A stretch of DNA of 64,000 nt from Pagrus major (lineage: Eukaryota; Chordata; Actinopteri; Spariformes; Sparidae), in NCBI RefSeq assembly GCF_040436345.1, contig NC_133232.1, positions 28,645,315-28,709,314 of the forward strand. Reading direction: 5' to 3'. The translations under genes and the position numbers were made by a program. A model generated the notes under the pieces. That model was given only the letters and a program-made list of their open reading frames with translations. It did not search any database and was not told the DNA's origin. Of this stretch, positions 14,591 to 26,243 are shown piece after piece. Each line of letters starts with the position of its first letter. The first letter of the stretch is position 1.

Positions 14591-15299
14591 CAACTGACAT
14601 GTTCCTTTTTAAAAACCTACATCACAATGATGCCACGCTGATGATAACAGGATGCATTTAGTTGAGGGTGTACCCTTCACCTGCCTCATGACTTTCTGAC
14701 CTCTTTCCCTCTCTGTCTGTTGGCACACTGCTATCCATCCCCTCATCTGTCCATCCGGACTTTCTTTCTAGGTTCCTTATCTGTGAAGAAGTTACAGTAT
14801 AGTCCACAGACACTTCTCTCTCTCTCTCTCATCCTGTCTGTCACCTGCAGGCCATGAAAACTATTGGCTCTAATCTTGTATCTCTCAGCTGTTGCCACGG
14901 TGAGTGGGTTTCCAGCTCCAACCAACAGCTTTATCTCTGACCTGCAGAGGCAAACCTGGGAGACCCTATCTCATGCACACACACTCACATGCAAAAGTAC
15001 AGCACTCACGCACACACATTCACAGAGCCACATTTATGTGTGCTGCGCTTTTATTTCAGGCACAAGCAGGTGCAGCCGAGCTCACTCACATGTAGACATG
15101 CAGGAACACGTATGTAGTCTTGTCAATACTTCTGTGTGCAAAGGTGAGATGCAAACACTCGCACAGACCCTCAGCAAGCAGGGAATTGTCATGATGATGA
15201 GTGGCTCAGCTCTAAAGACTCAGATAGGACCAGAATATTCTTTATCACTTGACGGTGCACGGCTTAATTTTAGGGACAGTTTTTTATAGTCCAGCCTGA

Positions 15300-16440
15300 A
15301 AGATTTATCAGCCGACTCTGCCGCTGCATTTACTCTCACACACCGAGCTAGCTCCACTGAAAACAACGGACATTATACAAAAAAAAGGTGAAAGAACTTA
15401 GATGTCCACTTTTTAAATCTTTTTTTAACAAAATTCCAATTCAAAAAGGTAGGCCGCAACAAATGGCATTTAATGTCAAACGCGATCAACACCACGGCGG
15501 CTGCAAGTAAGTGCTGGAATGGAAATGAGGAATAAAACTTTTGCGAGTGAAAATGCAGCTCAGTGGAACTAAGCAAATTTGCATTTAATCAATTTGAAAA
15601 AGGGTTTTAATGCAAAGTTAGTTGCCGAGGCCCCGTTTTCCACGCACACACATTCACACACAAGCACACACTCCGAGAACTCATCACTCCAACGACATTT
15701 CATTGTGCAATCCATCTTAATCAGCTAGCCCATCAGAGACAATATATCCTCCCCTCCATCTCTCTCCTTCTCTGGACGGAGTGATTGAGGGGTGTAAAGA
15801 GGAGGATGTTTCTGCCCGCCGTCTCCTCCCCCCCATATTCCACCCCCTCCTCCTCCTCCTCACCAGGACGGCTCTTAAGTGCTTGTGGGTTTTTATGTTT
15901 GTAGTGTTTTATAGGAGTGGGCAGGAGCCAGGGGCCGTAAAAGTGTGGAGGAAGGAGGGGGGCGGGGGAGGAGGAGGAGAAAAGAAGGAGAAGGAGGAGG
16001 AATGGAGAGTTACTGTAAATCCAATCTTTATTGAGAGCGACACGAACGACAAACAGCGGCCGCCCGGCCTCCCTGCAACAGTCTGCGTACATGATCAATC
16101 AGTGCTGACCAAGGGAAGGAGAAAAGGAGGGGGGAAGGAAGGAAGGGAGGAAGGAAGGAGCATGTTACATCCACCTGTTAACTCACAGGTTTTTGTCGCC
16201 TGCATGTAACCACACACATGTCTTTTCATGCATGCGTGTGTGTTTTTGTGTGTCTGCAGTCAATTGCTAACCACCAGCCAGGCCTGAGAGCTCCCCTCCA
16301 AACCTTCCTACCAGTCTGCCAGTATAGCGCATAATTGGCCACAGTTGGCTTCAATTGAATGTTTGCAGCGTTAGGGGCTAAATGATTCTTCAAGGCCTTT
16401 CGGAGCAGCCAGAAAAAGAAAGAAAAAACCACAACACTCC
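15300..16440. promoter_or_regulatory. candidate non-coding element cluster in macrod1 intron 3
   Basis: This stretch lacks recognised repeats. It contains an octamer-like ATTTGCAT near 15578, a purine-rich segment (15945-16000), and repeat-free blocks at 15400-15620 and 16255-16400. There is no coding support. This is only a candidate for conserved regulatory DNA. Confidence 0.2.
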
Positions 16441-18241
16441 CCTCCACATGTTAAAAACCACATGCACTGGTTTGGCTGCTTTCTAATGCTGATGCTTTGC
16501 TGTTAAGATCTGCAACAGGAGAATAATTATGCCAGCAATTTTCTAAACGAGAGTAACTAACTGTCTGTTCTGTAATTGTCTGCGTGTCCCTCGACGTCTG
16601 CTCGCTGCTTTCTTTTATTTCAACGCCATATCTCTTTAAGTGCGACTGACATCACTCAGAGTTGCTTAGTCAATCAGTTAGTCATCGAATGAAAAGGTCA
16701 GCCGCTCAGTCGACAAAATGACCACAGAGGCGGTCAGCTGGGCAGCCAGTCAGCCAGTCCAGAAAAGGATGATCAGGCTATGCAGCCCAAAACCCCTTTG
16801 TGAGTATCCTGTACCTGCTTGTTGCCATGGCAATGCAGTCCGAGACTTAAATACTAGCCTGTGTCCCCTCCCTTCCTTTCTTTTATCCTCTTCTTTTCAC
16901 TCCTCCGGACTCTCCCCTCGCCTTTTTTATCAGTCAGAACGCTGACTCTCTCTGTCCCTCAGTCATCTTTCCTCTGGCACTGTTGTTTTTTCAGTCTCCC
17001 TCCGTCACCTTGCCTCGTCCTCTCTGCTAAATGACACTTTACTAGCTGTTTCCTCTTGTTAATTCCACACTACTTTGCATCGTGCGACTCTGTAAACGCT
17101 CTTGTAAAACATGCACCCGGACGCAAAGTCGCCTCTACAGACACACAGAGACAAATTACAATTACTTGCTGTGTACACACACACATAATTACTTAAGCAT
17201 TTGTAGGCAGATGTATGCGTGAATGCTTGCGAGCACACACACAAGTAATAACGCCATAAATGAGAGTCAACAATCAACATATTCACAGGATGCTGGCACA
17301 GCTTACACCTGCTGACAGTCAGCTGCCAATAGAGATCTATCATTCTCTGCTAAAGCCTCATCATCAAGCATCATTTAGGCATGCTGGCCTGCCTCGCTCT
17401 CCCCTGACACACTGTCTGTGCCAAGACACCGATTAAATTTCCCCCAAATGCACAAACAGCCTTGTGGGAAAAGGTCTTCAGCAGATGAACTGGCTTTGGG
17501 CTCCACCTAATGGTCACTAGAAAGACTCTTATCCTAGTTCTGAGTGCTGGGAAACAACAACTGGCGTGAGCAAATGTTAACCCTGTCTTTGAAACACTAC
17601 GAGATTTGGTATCAGCCTTTCTGTTTATTCAGCCCAGTGATGATGACTTAGATTACAGTTTGTGTAACTCATTTTATAAATGAGCACTATTACATCGGTT
17701 TGCCTCTGGAAAGCCCAAAATATAGTAAATAAACACGTTTTCCTCATACGCATTGATATTTTCATTATTGTTCATCTAGGTCCAATTTTCTTATTACCTG
17801 TATGGCATTTTTTCTTTTTTCACTGAGTCAAAAATGATTTAATACCAGAAAAACATTTGAGTGAGCTTGCATTTTGACAAACAAAACAAAGGCGCAAGGA
17901 TATGTCGAAAAAGGATGACCTTAAAAAAATATCTCGATGGGTAGTTTATTGAAGCTGACGGCTGGAAAGACATTTTTATTAAACTAGCAATGATTATTCC
18001 TTTGTGTTCTCTCTCTCTTGTATGTTTTCTATATAATTATATAATGACTATATGAAGATGAAGTAGGATCAAGTATTTTATTCATTTATGTACTATTTTT
18101 TTCTCTTTAATGTTTTTTTAGCTAGGTTGTAGGGCCTGTTGTTGAAGGTTGTGATAATATAAAGGTGTTTGTATCAGGATGTATCAGTTTGATTTTGTAT
18201 TTGGTATTGTTGGATTTCCTGTTTACCCTGTACACTGCAGA

Positions 18242-18860
18242 CTTCTCCCACCAATCACCCCACCGCCATCTACAAAATCCTCTGACAACTCTGCTGTCGT
18301 CGGCCTCGTCAGGGACGGGGACGACAGAGCCTACAGAGAACTTATTCAGGACTTTGTGGACTGGTGCCAGCGGAACCACCTCCAGCTCAACGCCAGGAAG
18401 ACCAAAGAGCTGGCTGCACACAGGTGAACATCCAGGGAATGGACAGATGGTGACATCTTACAAGTACCTGGGAGTTCACCTGAACAATAAACTGGACTGG
18501 ACTGATCACGCTGCAGCAACCTATAATAAAGGTCAGAGCAGACTCCATCTGCTGAGGAAGCTCAGGTCCTTTGGAGTGCAGGGGGCACTCCTGAGGACTT
18601 TCTATGACTCTGTGGTGGCATCAGCCATTTTCTATGGAGTAGTCTGCTGGAGCAGCAGCATCTCGGCAGCAGATAAGAAGAGACTTGATAAACTTATCAA
18701 GAAGGCCAGCTCCATCCTGGGATGCCCTCTTAACCCAGTGCAGATGGTGTGAGAGAGCAGGATGATGGATAAGCTATCTTTTGGTTTAGGACTGTCAGGA
18801 GGACAAAATAAGAAATCTGAAGACACAACTCAGGTCTCCGGACTAACTTGTGATACCGGT
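18242..18860 (+). mobile_element. 5'-truncated LINE reverse transcriptase remnant
   Basis: Two adjoining frames carry RT-like sequence. The first (18270-18425) has SDNSAVVGLVRDGDDRAYREL and HLQLNARKTKEL; the second (18420-18752) has YKYLGVHLNNKLDWT, LRKLRSFGVQGALLRTFYDS and KASSILGCPL. A frameshift near 18420 separates them, and the catalytic DD motif has decayed. It is a dead copy of a CR1/L2-like LINE inside macrod1 intron 3. Confidence 0.8.
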
Positions 18861-20279
18861 TGCTCTGATGTGGCAAACTTTTTCATTTTGGTGCACCAGC
18901 ACATAATTTAATTCAATTTAATCTAATTTAATTTTTTGACACATTAAGTAAAAGATTGTGAACAGAAGTGAAGGTGCAGATAAGTGTTTTGCAATAACCT
19001 CAACTGTTTAATATATAAAGTTAAAAAGTGCTTATATATGTTTAAAGACAAAATCAAACAGATAAATCAACCTTAAATCTTTGAAGTATTGTAAAAACGA
19101 TTAAAAGAGTGATTTTAATCTACGGAAAATGTGTGTATAGGCTAATATTTGTTCAAAGAAATCTGTCTACACACCAAGTTGGTGTTTGTTAAAAAATATT
19201 TTTAAACAGTATTTATTCTGACCCGGTGAACATCAGGTGCACCGGTGTGACCAATGAAAAAGTTTAGTTGCACTTCACAGATTTTTGGGCGTATGTTGGA
19301 TCACAAGAGTTGCACGCTGGAGCCATGTAACTTGATAAGATAGATGTACTAACAAAGCGATTAGTCAGAAAATAATAACTTATAATGAAAATAATCAACA
19401 GTTGCAGCACTAGTCTCCAGTTAATGCAACACATCAGCGGTTTGTTTGGTTGCGGTAACAGACGTGTGTCTTCAAAACACATGGCATGTGGATACTACAT
19501 AAACAAGACAAGACATGTCTGGCCTTTAACAAAACAAAACACTCTTTCTGTATACATGCAGTCTGTTCTAACCATTTATTACATGGCTGGTGTGGTACCA
19601 ATTAATTGCAGTAGCTGTGTTCACTGACAGCTGATTTTTCCTATTTTTTGACCAATTACTGCCTTCACAAAAGACCAGCTAACAGTAAATCAAAAGGAGC
19701 TGCTACCGGCCTTCAAAGGGCGCATTAGTTTAACTCCGGCTATTTTACATAGTTCCATTTCAAAGCAGTCAGTCCATTATCTGTTCAGTACCGAGACTTC
19801 ACATAATCGCTTGCTCTGCTTTCGGGTTACTTTGCCTCCTTTTGAAGTTTCAAAGGAGACAGTGAGCAATCCTTCTGATTCTAAAGCCTTTTGTTGTTCT
19901 TGTATTTGAATGTACTGTATGTTCACGTCTCTAAAGAAGACTTCACAGTATGTGTGCAGCCGTAATAAAGCCTGTAGCTGTCCCTCCCACACACACAGAA
20001 AACATCATACCCATAATCACAGCAAGAACCACCTTCACAGGTGTTTTCTGCTAAATTTATGTACAGCATATGCACGTCGCTGCTTAAACAGACTGGGGGC
20101 TGCACTTGCTTTTAGCACACAGATTTTTTTATCCATAATCTTCCCTCATATTTCCCACTGTTTGGCTTTCTGCTTCATATTGTTCTTGTGCATGTGTTGC
20201 TTTTTTTCTTAGAGAAAATACAATGAAATGTTGTATCTTGCTTTTTCATTTTCATTTATCATTTATGAAAACAGACCAT

Positions 20280-20380
20280 TAGATTAGATTAAATTAGATA
20301 GACATTACTTATCCCACAACGGGGAAATTCACTTGTTACAACAGCTCAAGATGCAACAAGTACAGGAAAAAGAGGAAAAT
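20280..20380 (+). mobile_element. LINE 3' end remnant
   Basis: An (ATTAG)n-like run followed by TTATCCCACAACGGGGAAATTCACTTGTTACAACAGC, a typical 3' terminal segment of teleost LINEs. It lies just 80 bp past macrod1 exon 3. Confidence 0.5.
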
Positions 20381-20460
20381 GAGTCAGACAAAATGACCAC
20401 CAAACCTACACACTGATCCAACTACACACAAACACTCATCACTCGTTTACACACACATAC

Positions 20461-23165
20461 CTGCATTGACGATAGCATCTATCTCCAGCTTGGTGATGTC
20501 ACCGCTGTAGAGGGAAATCTTCTGGTCAAGTTTTTCATTCCTCTGGTAGCGAGTTTGCCCAGATCCACCTGATAATGAGACAGACACATACAGTACATTC
20601 AGTGTCAAGATTTAATTACCTGCTCGGCTTGCACAATAAATAAGTCTTGAAGTAGTGATGTCTCTGTATTGGCTACTGGTTCACACAAGAGGTGACTTCA
20701 AAATTCTCCTTTTTACTTAGAAGGTTTTAAATGGACTGGCTCCCTCATATATTTACAGCCTGATCTCTCCAAATTATAACCCTTTTGGTAGTCAGGCCTT
20801 TGCCTACTGTGCTCCTCTTTTCTGGAATCATCTACCACTGCACATTTAAGAGGCAAGCTCTGTTGGCACTATCAATTACAGACTGAAAACACATTGTTTT
20901 CTCTTCTCACTAAGGTTTGTAGGCTAGCTAGCCTGTCATATCAACATTATTATTGTAGGTGTGTGAGTGAGTGTATGTATATGCGTGTGTACTTTTGCAT
21001 GTGATATTAAGTGTTTTCTTTTCTGTTGTCTGACTTGTAAAGGTGCACAGAGACTCCCCTGTAGTTAAAGTTGAAGTTGAAATGTTGTGAGTGTGCAAGT
21101 TATTTAACCTGATGTAGCCCACTACGCGATAACACTATCAAAAGAGATCATGTCTTTGGACCCTTCCCAGAAAGCCTCAACACCACTACCACCCAACCCT
21201 GAATGAACTTGACAGTGACTGTGATTGATGTTGGGAGTCTGACCTGCAGCGGGAGTCCACACTGGGATGTCCTCCAGTGGCACAGAGCTGGAAGTCCTGT
21301 AGTACTGACGCCTGTCCTTCACAGACAGAGACAGCAAGAAGTCTGAGAGATGATGGAGAAAGAGAACAGGCAGTGAATAATAAGCTTGACTTGAAAGAAA
21401 CATCTTGTTAAATATTTAAGTTAGGGAACAGAGAAACATGGCACTTTCGGCATACCAGACTGAAGAAATGTTTAATATCTAGGACAAAAAAGCTCCTAAA
21501 GAAACTCATGAACAGTAAAAATTTCTACTGTGACATTATGAAGCTAATGGTTTTTGTGTATTTTTACCAGCCAAGTTCACGTTTGTTCAAGTACAGATTT
21601 ACATTATGAAGACAGAAACATACTGTGTTAAGCCAATAAATCACTCGGTCAATCGATTATGATTACTGATTTTATTTTCATCCAGTTTATTTCTCAAGGA
21701 CTGTGCATATCAATGAACATTACTGTAAGTATGCCAAACAGCAATCATGATGCAAGGCATGTCGATTTCAGTAAAAGCAGGCCAAAGACATGGGCAGCAA
21801 CAAAAGCAGAGCAAATTAAAAGGCAACGAAAGACAAACAATACAACAAGCAAACACAACAGAGCACGAAAGTTACAAAACAGAAATAAGCAAGGATAGAT
21901 AAGTGCAAAGACAAATAGTCTGCCATATGATGACAGCACCCAAACTAATGTTGACAGATTTGATGGTTTATAAGCCATGTTCTTAACTGTCTAGAAATCA
22001 GTTTATTACATGATAAACACATTTTCTAGTCACACCTTCTCAAACTCAATAATTCACTTATTAGTTTTGTATTCTACAGTCTCAAATTAAAGGTGCACTA
22101 TGTAGTTTTGGGGAAGACATTTTGGATCAGAAGAGAAAGATCTTCATTGACTGTTTTTTAATGCCTAAACAAACTAAATAAACAAACTATCTTCGTTTTT
22201 CTGACAGCATAAAGTGAGTAAAAAAAACTGACCTTAAAGGACAACACAATTTTATAATGTTTTACTTTGTTTATATTTGGTGGACCCTGCCACCTTTCTA
22301 GCTTCAAACAGTGTTCTGGGGACCTTATTTGTTGATCGACTGAACATAAGACATCACTTTTCTGATAGATAATTGATTGTAATGATCATTAGCTGCAGTC
22401 CAAATGTTTCTGTACAATACAAATCGTGTTTTTTATGAAGGCTATTGTGTATATATCATATAGTTTATGGTGTACCAACTCTGATTTGACACTGCAGACC
22501 ACAATATTACAACTTTAACTATCTTAAGGTCTAATATGTATGTATGTAATGTGTGTTGCTGCTTTGTTGTGATGACTGATTTGACCAGCATCCATTTTAA
22601 AAAAGCACACAGGGTCACTAACTGGCAGCTGGACAGGTGCTTGCAGTAATGTGACGGCTCTTCTCCTTCGTTTATTGACAAAGCACAAGTGCAGGGCAGC
22701 TGCTGCATCGTTGCATTAAAATCCTCTGGGCCTCGGCTGCACACTCTCACCCTTGGTCTCCTTCCAGTCTCCCTCAGCGGAGTTCAGGTTAACTTTGAGG
22801 GCCATGGCGGTGAGGCTTCCGGTGTGGAGAGACCGGAACAGCGCGACCGTGCTCACTCCGAGGGCGGCACCGAGGGCGACTTTCCCCAGCCAGCCTCTCC
22901 TCCCCCGGGGTGAGGAGGATCCGTTCCCCTGGTTGGACTTCCAAAAGGCTGCTTTCGCCGATGTTGACAACTTCTCGGCTCTGGTGGCAACGTTAATATG
23001 GCCGCGGACGGGACTTGTTGCTGGCTTCCCTCCCAGCGGGGGGCTCCCACTAGTTAAAATGTGTTTGAACTTGACACCCTGGAAGTTAGCGCGGACACGG
23101 GACACGGGGCCGGTGTGCAGAGGGGCTCTGATGTATGAAAATAGAGCTGATATTTGCAGTGCCAT
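20461..23165 (-). CDS. macrod1: macrod1, mono-ADP-ribosylhydrolase (5' three exons, partial)
   Basis: Three minus-strand exons can be joined: 23165-22751 (ATG at 23165, donor GTGAGAG), 21342-21244 and 20568-20461. They give about 207 residues and phases agree at each junction. The N-terminus is basic and rich in S/T/A, as expected of a mitochondrial targeting region. It is followed by MALKVNLNSAEGDWKETK, which resembles the start of the human MACROD1 core (MAAKVDL...DWKEAK). Exon 3 encodes the start of the macro domain, LYSGDITKLEIDAIVNA, and stops just before the expected NAANSS ADP-ribose loop. MACROD1 family members remove mono-ADP-ribose from acidic residues and hydrolyse O-acetyl-ADP-ribose. 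The catalytic core exons must lie beyond position 1. A second in-frame ATG at 22805 could start a form without the leader. The family call is strong; the exon joins are inferred. Confidence 0.9.
20656..20910 (+). mobile_element. LINE ORF2 C-terminal remnant
   Basis: Translation gives LYWLLVHTRGDFKILLF, KVLNGLAPSYIYSLI and FAYCAPLFWNHLPLH, the classic LINE ORF2 C-terminal pattern, with stops. It lies in macrod1 intron 2. Confidence 0.7.
22089..22360 (+). repeat. common teleost repeat
   Basis: Starts AAAGGTGCACTATGTAGTTTTGG and holds GGTGGACCCTGCCACCTTTC and CTTCAAACAGTGTTCTGGGG, a pattern I recognise from many fish genomes. It lies in macrod1 intron 1. Confidence 0.6.
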
Positions 23166-23560
23166 GCCTGAGTGACGCCGAGGGGACTAAACGGATCGTG
23201 CTGCTGCAAGTCAAATGTCACCGAGTCAGCCACACCGCGGCTCGGTTTCGTTTTCGACGAGGCGCACACACCTCCGGCATCAAACGCTCTCATGTGCCAT
23301 ATTTGTTTTGGACGTCAACGTGTGGAATGTTCCATTTACAAGGGGTGCTAACTGAGTGTTGCTGAACGACGACAGGCTGTTAAAAGTTTAAATAAGCGTT
23401 AATGTGGTGTCAATTGCCGGCGTTAGTAATTTACTTTATCACCAATGAGAAGGATATGCTGCGGTGTTACCAGCGTTTCTACGTTTCCGTCTCAACACCG
23501 AGTGTAAACCCCTACTGAGATGACATGGGGAAGCCGAAGCCAGCGACGACAAGCTCACGC
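22750..23560. promoter_or_regulatory. CpG-rich 5' end of macrod1
   Basis: CpG density rises sharply over exon 1 and about 400 bp upstream (for example GCGCGACCGTGCTCACTCCG and GCGGACACGGGACACGGG). This fits a CpG-island promoter reading leftward. Confidence 0.55.
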
Positions 23561-23637
23561 CTCCTTCAGGACTGTCGGAAATATTAGAATTAAAAGATGA
23601 AGGCAGATTAGCTAGTGGGCTAATTGTTTATTTATTC

Positions 23638-23672
23638 ATTCATTTATTTATTTATTTATTTATTTATTTACA
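23638..23672. repeat. (TTTA)n microsatellite
   Basis: About eight TTTA repeats in the macrod1-fermt3 spacer. Confidence 0.9.
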
Positions 23673-25369
23673 CTGTTAGTTAGGGATGTTGGGATATTTT
23701 AAGTGCTTCACTTGATTGTTTATTCTGTGACGTGTCTGAATTTTTATTTTGTGTTTTATGAATATTTTTGGTCCTCAAAAATAATGTGACACATTTAATT
23801 TGACTTTTATTGCATATCCATGCACACGCATATATGCACCAATATCCCAATATTCCTAACTAATTCTGAGGTCATTTTTAAATGCCACAAAATGCTACTG
23901 GGCTAAATATAGCTGGCTAGTATTCTAGCAAGGAGAGATAAAACATGAACCATCTGTAGTAAACAGGACATTTGGGGAAAATATATGTAGCCACAGATTC
24001 TACAGCACTACTTGATATACCATACAGTAGGCTACTTGATTTTACATTGTAATATGCAATGTAAAGTGGGTTTTTATACATCCTAATACTGTTTTTTCCT
24101 TATTAGAGCACACTGTAGTGTGTCACCCCCTAGCTGTTTGTAGGCCTACATCTAAATGTGTGAAAAATGTGGCCATGCATATAGTTCAAGGACATTCAGA
24201 TCATTATTTAAAGGTAGAATTATTTTCCCCAAATGAAACCAGTGGAAGCTAATCCGGACTTGTCACAGTGACACGAGCCTTGGGCCTTTTTGTTTTAATT
24301 GAACCAAATTATTATCTATTACTATTATGTAGTAAAGCCTTAAAACTGCTGCCCCCTTTAGAGGGATATTATCAATTTCTTGGCTCTCATAGCTTCACTT
24401 TTTGCCTAAATATTCTTTACTCTGCCTCTGACACATCAAAAAAAGCTGCTAAAATGTAGCATTACTAACCCACACCCAACTACTCATTGCTAATCTTGCA
24501 ACACACAAAAGATGATCAATAATCAAACTGTTCCATGTGTGCTTACAGTTCTCGGAAAAAAGAAAAGGGAGGAGAAAGACAAAGAGAGGAGAGCGATAAT
24601 GTGCGTCTGTTCTTTTAACATTTCATATCTCTCGCCCCAAATAGGCTGTATGCCCTTGCACACACACATTGCCTAATATGCATCACTCACACAGCCTGTC
24701 ATTCAAATCGTGAACCCTTTTCACATTTCCGCCTGGCGGAAACCGACAAAGAAAAAAGGAACAAGTCTTTATGACAAAAGTGACACAAGCAGCGACGACA
24801 ACCACAACTTGCCCAGCCCGAGAGAGACGAAACTGCTGCAAATTTTCGCAGAAAACCACTGGGAAACTTCTTCACAGATCTGCCAGAGGCCCAGGAGTCC
24901 CCCCAGTCTCCATTTCTCAAAACCTTGGACAAAAGGAGACTTAACGGTACTGTCTTTCAGAGTGTGTGTGTGTGAGTGTGTGCGACAGCGTGAGAGAAAG
25001 GGAGAAAGCATGAAGATAGAGAGAGAGTTCAGGCAAGGTGTATGTGTGAGGCTTTCGTATTGAATATGCAGATGTGGGGTCGATTATTGGGCCACATTAG
25101 GTGAACTGGTCACAGATCAGAACTTATATTCAGAAACATGCAGATAAATAAAGTTTAGGCTTCCAAAAGAAGTAAAGAGTGGTGCAGGCATGTCGTCTGT
25201 TCATTGTTATCTAACTGTAAATGGTATATTCCTTGAAAATACAGATACATGGGGGAAAGACGGACATTTTAATCCTTAAATGTAATATATTTAAGGTGGG
25301 TTTACACTTTCATACACATGCAGTTGGTTGCTGTATTGGCATTGGATGAACATCTCACCTTGGGCGGGT

Positions 25370-25425
25370 CAGAAAGCGGAAGTGTGTCCCTGGTGATAGT
25401 TCAAGTCAGAAACAGGAAGTATCCA
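25370..25425 (+). promoter_or_regulatory. paired ETS-like sites upstream of fermt3
   Basis: GCGGAAGTG and ACAGGAAGT lie 37 bp apart about 850 bp before the fermt3 ATG. Kindlin-3 is blood-cell restricted in vertebrates and ETS factors such as PU.1 drive many such promoters. The link is inference; no TATA box or mapped start site is visible. Confidence 0.3.
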
Positions 25426-26243
25426 TCACACTGGACATGTTGCCAGAATCAACTCACTCATCCAGCGTGTGTGTGTGTGTATGTGTGGCAGTGCTACTCA
25501 GTATCATGTGATATTGAACCATGAGTTAAAGCCTTTTTTCCTCACAGCTGATTTGTCTAAATTATGATTGTCATTTGTCCTCTCTTTTTGTCATTTACTA
25601 TCTGCAATGTCCTGGTGAACTGGAGTGAGCTATCAAGTTACCAACAACTATAATAGACATTTTTTTAAAGCAACATTAAGTCACTTTTTACCTTATAATA
25701 ACAGCTTCTGAAGTATCATAAAACTCCAGTCGTCACTTTTTATGCACCGATATGAAGTTCTTTAGAAAACATTCATTGATATCAAAAATACTTTACTTAC
25801 TTAAAGTTCATAATTCTTCAGTCATGACACTAAATGAATAATTGCTTAAATGCTAAATTTGGGATTGCAATACATTTGAACATTTTTCATGTTAGACTTA
25901 GTACAAATGTAGTTGGCAGTTTAATCAATGTGGCAGAAAAACAAATGAAAGAGTAGCCTCACTGAAGTGATTCATCATAAGTATTATTTATCTACTTGTC
26001 CTTCACTGCTTTGTCTGAGCTGTCCCATATTTTTGCTCAACAAAAACACAAAAAAATAACATTTGTCAAGCATAGCAGATCATTTAAAGAGCATTTGTTT
26101 AGCAGCCTTTCATAATGATTTGTCAACAGTCTGACAATATAACTAAATCTCACTCTCTCCATGTTTATCTGTCCTGCTTTCTACTGTCTCCTCTTCTCCG
26201 TCAGACCTGTCTCCTGTAGATCTCTCTCTCTCTTTCTCCCAGT

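Larger units (their letters stand above)
23561..26243. other. intergenic spacer between macrod1 and fermt3
   Basis: No coding exon is supported. It must hold the fermt3 promoter and at least one leader exon, because an acceptor directly precedes the fermt3 ATG. The open frame at 24710-25063 has no family resemblance. Confidence 0.6.

Noticed and set aside
14864-15289. 141-codon open frame on plus
   Set aside because: Its translation is mainly CA-repeat-derived His/Thr/Ser (HTHSQSHIY). No domain and no exon boundaries.
22753-23175. 140-codon plus frame opposite macrod1 exon 1
   Set aside because: Shadow of a GC-rich coding exon on the other strand; only the minus frame matches MACROD1.
24710-25063. 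117-codon open frame upstream of fermt3
   Set aside because: Ends in a GT-repeat translation (RVCVCECV) and matches no known kindlin N-terminus. It may be leader sequence but not coding.
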